The translations under genes were made by a program, and so were the position numbers. Source: Sinohyriopsis cumingii (taxonomy: Eukaryota > Mollusca > Bivalvia > Unionida > Unionidae). From it: a DNA stretch of 64,000 nucleotides. Positions within the stretch are counted from its first letter, which is position 1; every line of letters begins with the position of its first letter. The stretch spans positions 124,001 to 188,000 of the forward strand of contig JAPYKE020000539.1 of NCBI GenBank assembly GCA_028554795.2, written 5' to 3'. Under the pieces are notes generated by a model. The model ran no database searches. It was not told the DNA's origin and saw nothing but the letters and a program-made list of their open reading frames with translations. Below, piece after piece: positions 63,130 to 64,000 of the stretch.

Positions 63130-63560
63130 CATTCGGGCTGTTAATCCCTGTCATAGGAGGTTTTAGCCCCATGGGCTTTCCTTATCAATTCATCTATGTT
63201 ACCATTATCTTTTGCAGTGAGTTTGAGTTTCTTCAGATCCTTCTGTAACACAACCATCAATCTTTTCTTCTGCTGACTTCAGCTCAGTTGTACATACACT
63301 TCTGCTTTCATGATTTGTTGATGCAGCTGTTTTTTTTCTTCTCCTTTGTCCCACGTGCCCGGACCACCATAGTCTGGCTTCCCGAACCTTGTCTGTGATA
63401 GATGCTATTCTAACTATTCGTCAGATGTCTTCATTTCTCTTCCTCTCTTTAAGTGAAATCCCACGTATCCAATGTAGTATTCTGATTTTCTGTCCTCTTT
63501 AGAAGCTGTTCTTGTCTCCTCCTTAATGATCATGTTTCTGCTTGATATATCACTTGTATA
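63130..63560 (-). pseudogene. Second LINE remnant, C-terminal tail
   Basis: Minus strand: ARLWWSGHVGQRRRKKTAAS with SAEEKIDGCVTEGSEETQTH further on, matching the 'LRW-GHV-RR...R-RP--RWMDV---D' tail of a LINE reverse transcriptase family different from the one at 60010. Contains stops and shifts; only the 3' end is present. Family not resolved. Confidence 0.55.
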
Positions 63561-64000
63561 CAACTTCGAATGTTCTGGAAATAACTTTCAACCCTCTTCC
63601 TGGTCATCATAGTGTGTCTTAGGTTTATAATATTAAGGTTGTTTACATCAGAATTACTTATTTCTATATTACCACCTTTCCAACGTAATCAGTCTTACAG
63701 CTGTGTTCCGATGATTTATTTATTTAAATTATTCATTGGAATTACAAAGTGCTCATCAATAATTTCATACTAAATTACTATTTTGTGAGTATTTTGTGAA
63801 ATCATTTAGAGACATTTTGGAATTTTTCAATGCTATACATCAGTACTGTTAGCACATCAACACTATTCAAGGCTATTGGTGAATCAACACACATGAAATT
63901 TTGGAATTCATTCGGAAAACTATTGGAATTCGTTAGAAATACTTCATACGTTAGGACTTGTGATACAACTTTTAGGACTATTTGGGATTTAATTGACAAT
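63561..64000. other. AT-rich host DNA to window end, nothing recognised
   Basis: No supportable gene or repeat. Confidence 0.5.

Overview
The window looks like AT-rich nuclear DNA of a marine invertebrate, most likely a mollusc. The evidence is indirect: dispersed tRNA-headed SINEs of a type I associate with molluscan genomes, long TATG/TA/GA microsatellites, degraded LINEs, and no recognisable host gene. About 40 of the 64 kb belongs to three integrated virus-like elements, treated here as fossils.

Element A (1 to 6793, cut by the window start) is the right end of a Polinton/Maverick. It carries a protein-primed DNA polymerase B (-), a double zinc-knuckle gene (+), a Gln-rich gene (-), a short basic gene (+) and a terminal repeat array ending AGTAGT. 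It looks young (about two or three breaks). Element B (21919 to 40568, 18.65 kb) is a complete but decayed Polinton with ~423-bp terminal inverted repeats and a perfect 6-bp target duplication (TATATT). Left to right: the same accessory genes, a decayed polymerase, a 2.4-kb cargo island (single-BIR IAP-like protein, three F-box-like paralogues, one unknown), then packaging ATPase, basic core/minor capsid proteins, chromodomain integrase, a two-TM protein, penton-like protein, pVI-like protein, major capsid protein, a small Cys/His protein, adenain-like protease, and three charged accessory genes. A and B are related and inverted relative to each other, about 15 kb apart; A lacks the cargo island.

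Element C (41540 to 56284, 14.7 kb, 221-bp inverted repeats) is a different, more decayed and AT-richer lineage, close to adintovirus/Polinton-like viruses. It has a pVI-like protein, major capsid protein, pX-like protein, adenain-like protease, a fibre-like protein, a two-TM protein, a penton-like pair, a DNA polymerase B joined to an SF1 helicase, an HNH nuclease, an integrase remnant, a phospholipase A2-like domain, a zinc ribbon and an A32-like ATPase. A separate scrap of a C-type capsid gene lies at 15430 to 15880 (-).

The most striking signal is in A and B. Every accessory gene outside the core is followed, about 20 to 60 nt after its stop (further for one), by a hairpin matching the 3' stem-loop of replication-dependent histone mRNAs (GGCCCT-TTTC-AGGGCC, in A followed by ACCCA) and then a purine-rich GAAAAGA box like the histone downstream element. 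The protease and the gene upstream of the ATPase instead have AATAAA signals. This suggests that Polinton accessory genes may use the host SLBP/U7 histone 3'-end pathway and so be tied to S phase.

Flanking DNA (6794 to 21918, 40575 to 41539, 56285 to 64000) holds five SINE copies, a LINE reverse-transcriptase remnant partly duplicated with its TATG microsatellite, a second LINE tail, local tandem duplications, a foldback element, minisatellites, and long AT-rich stretches without visible genes.
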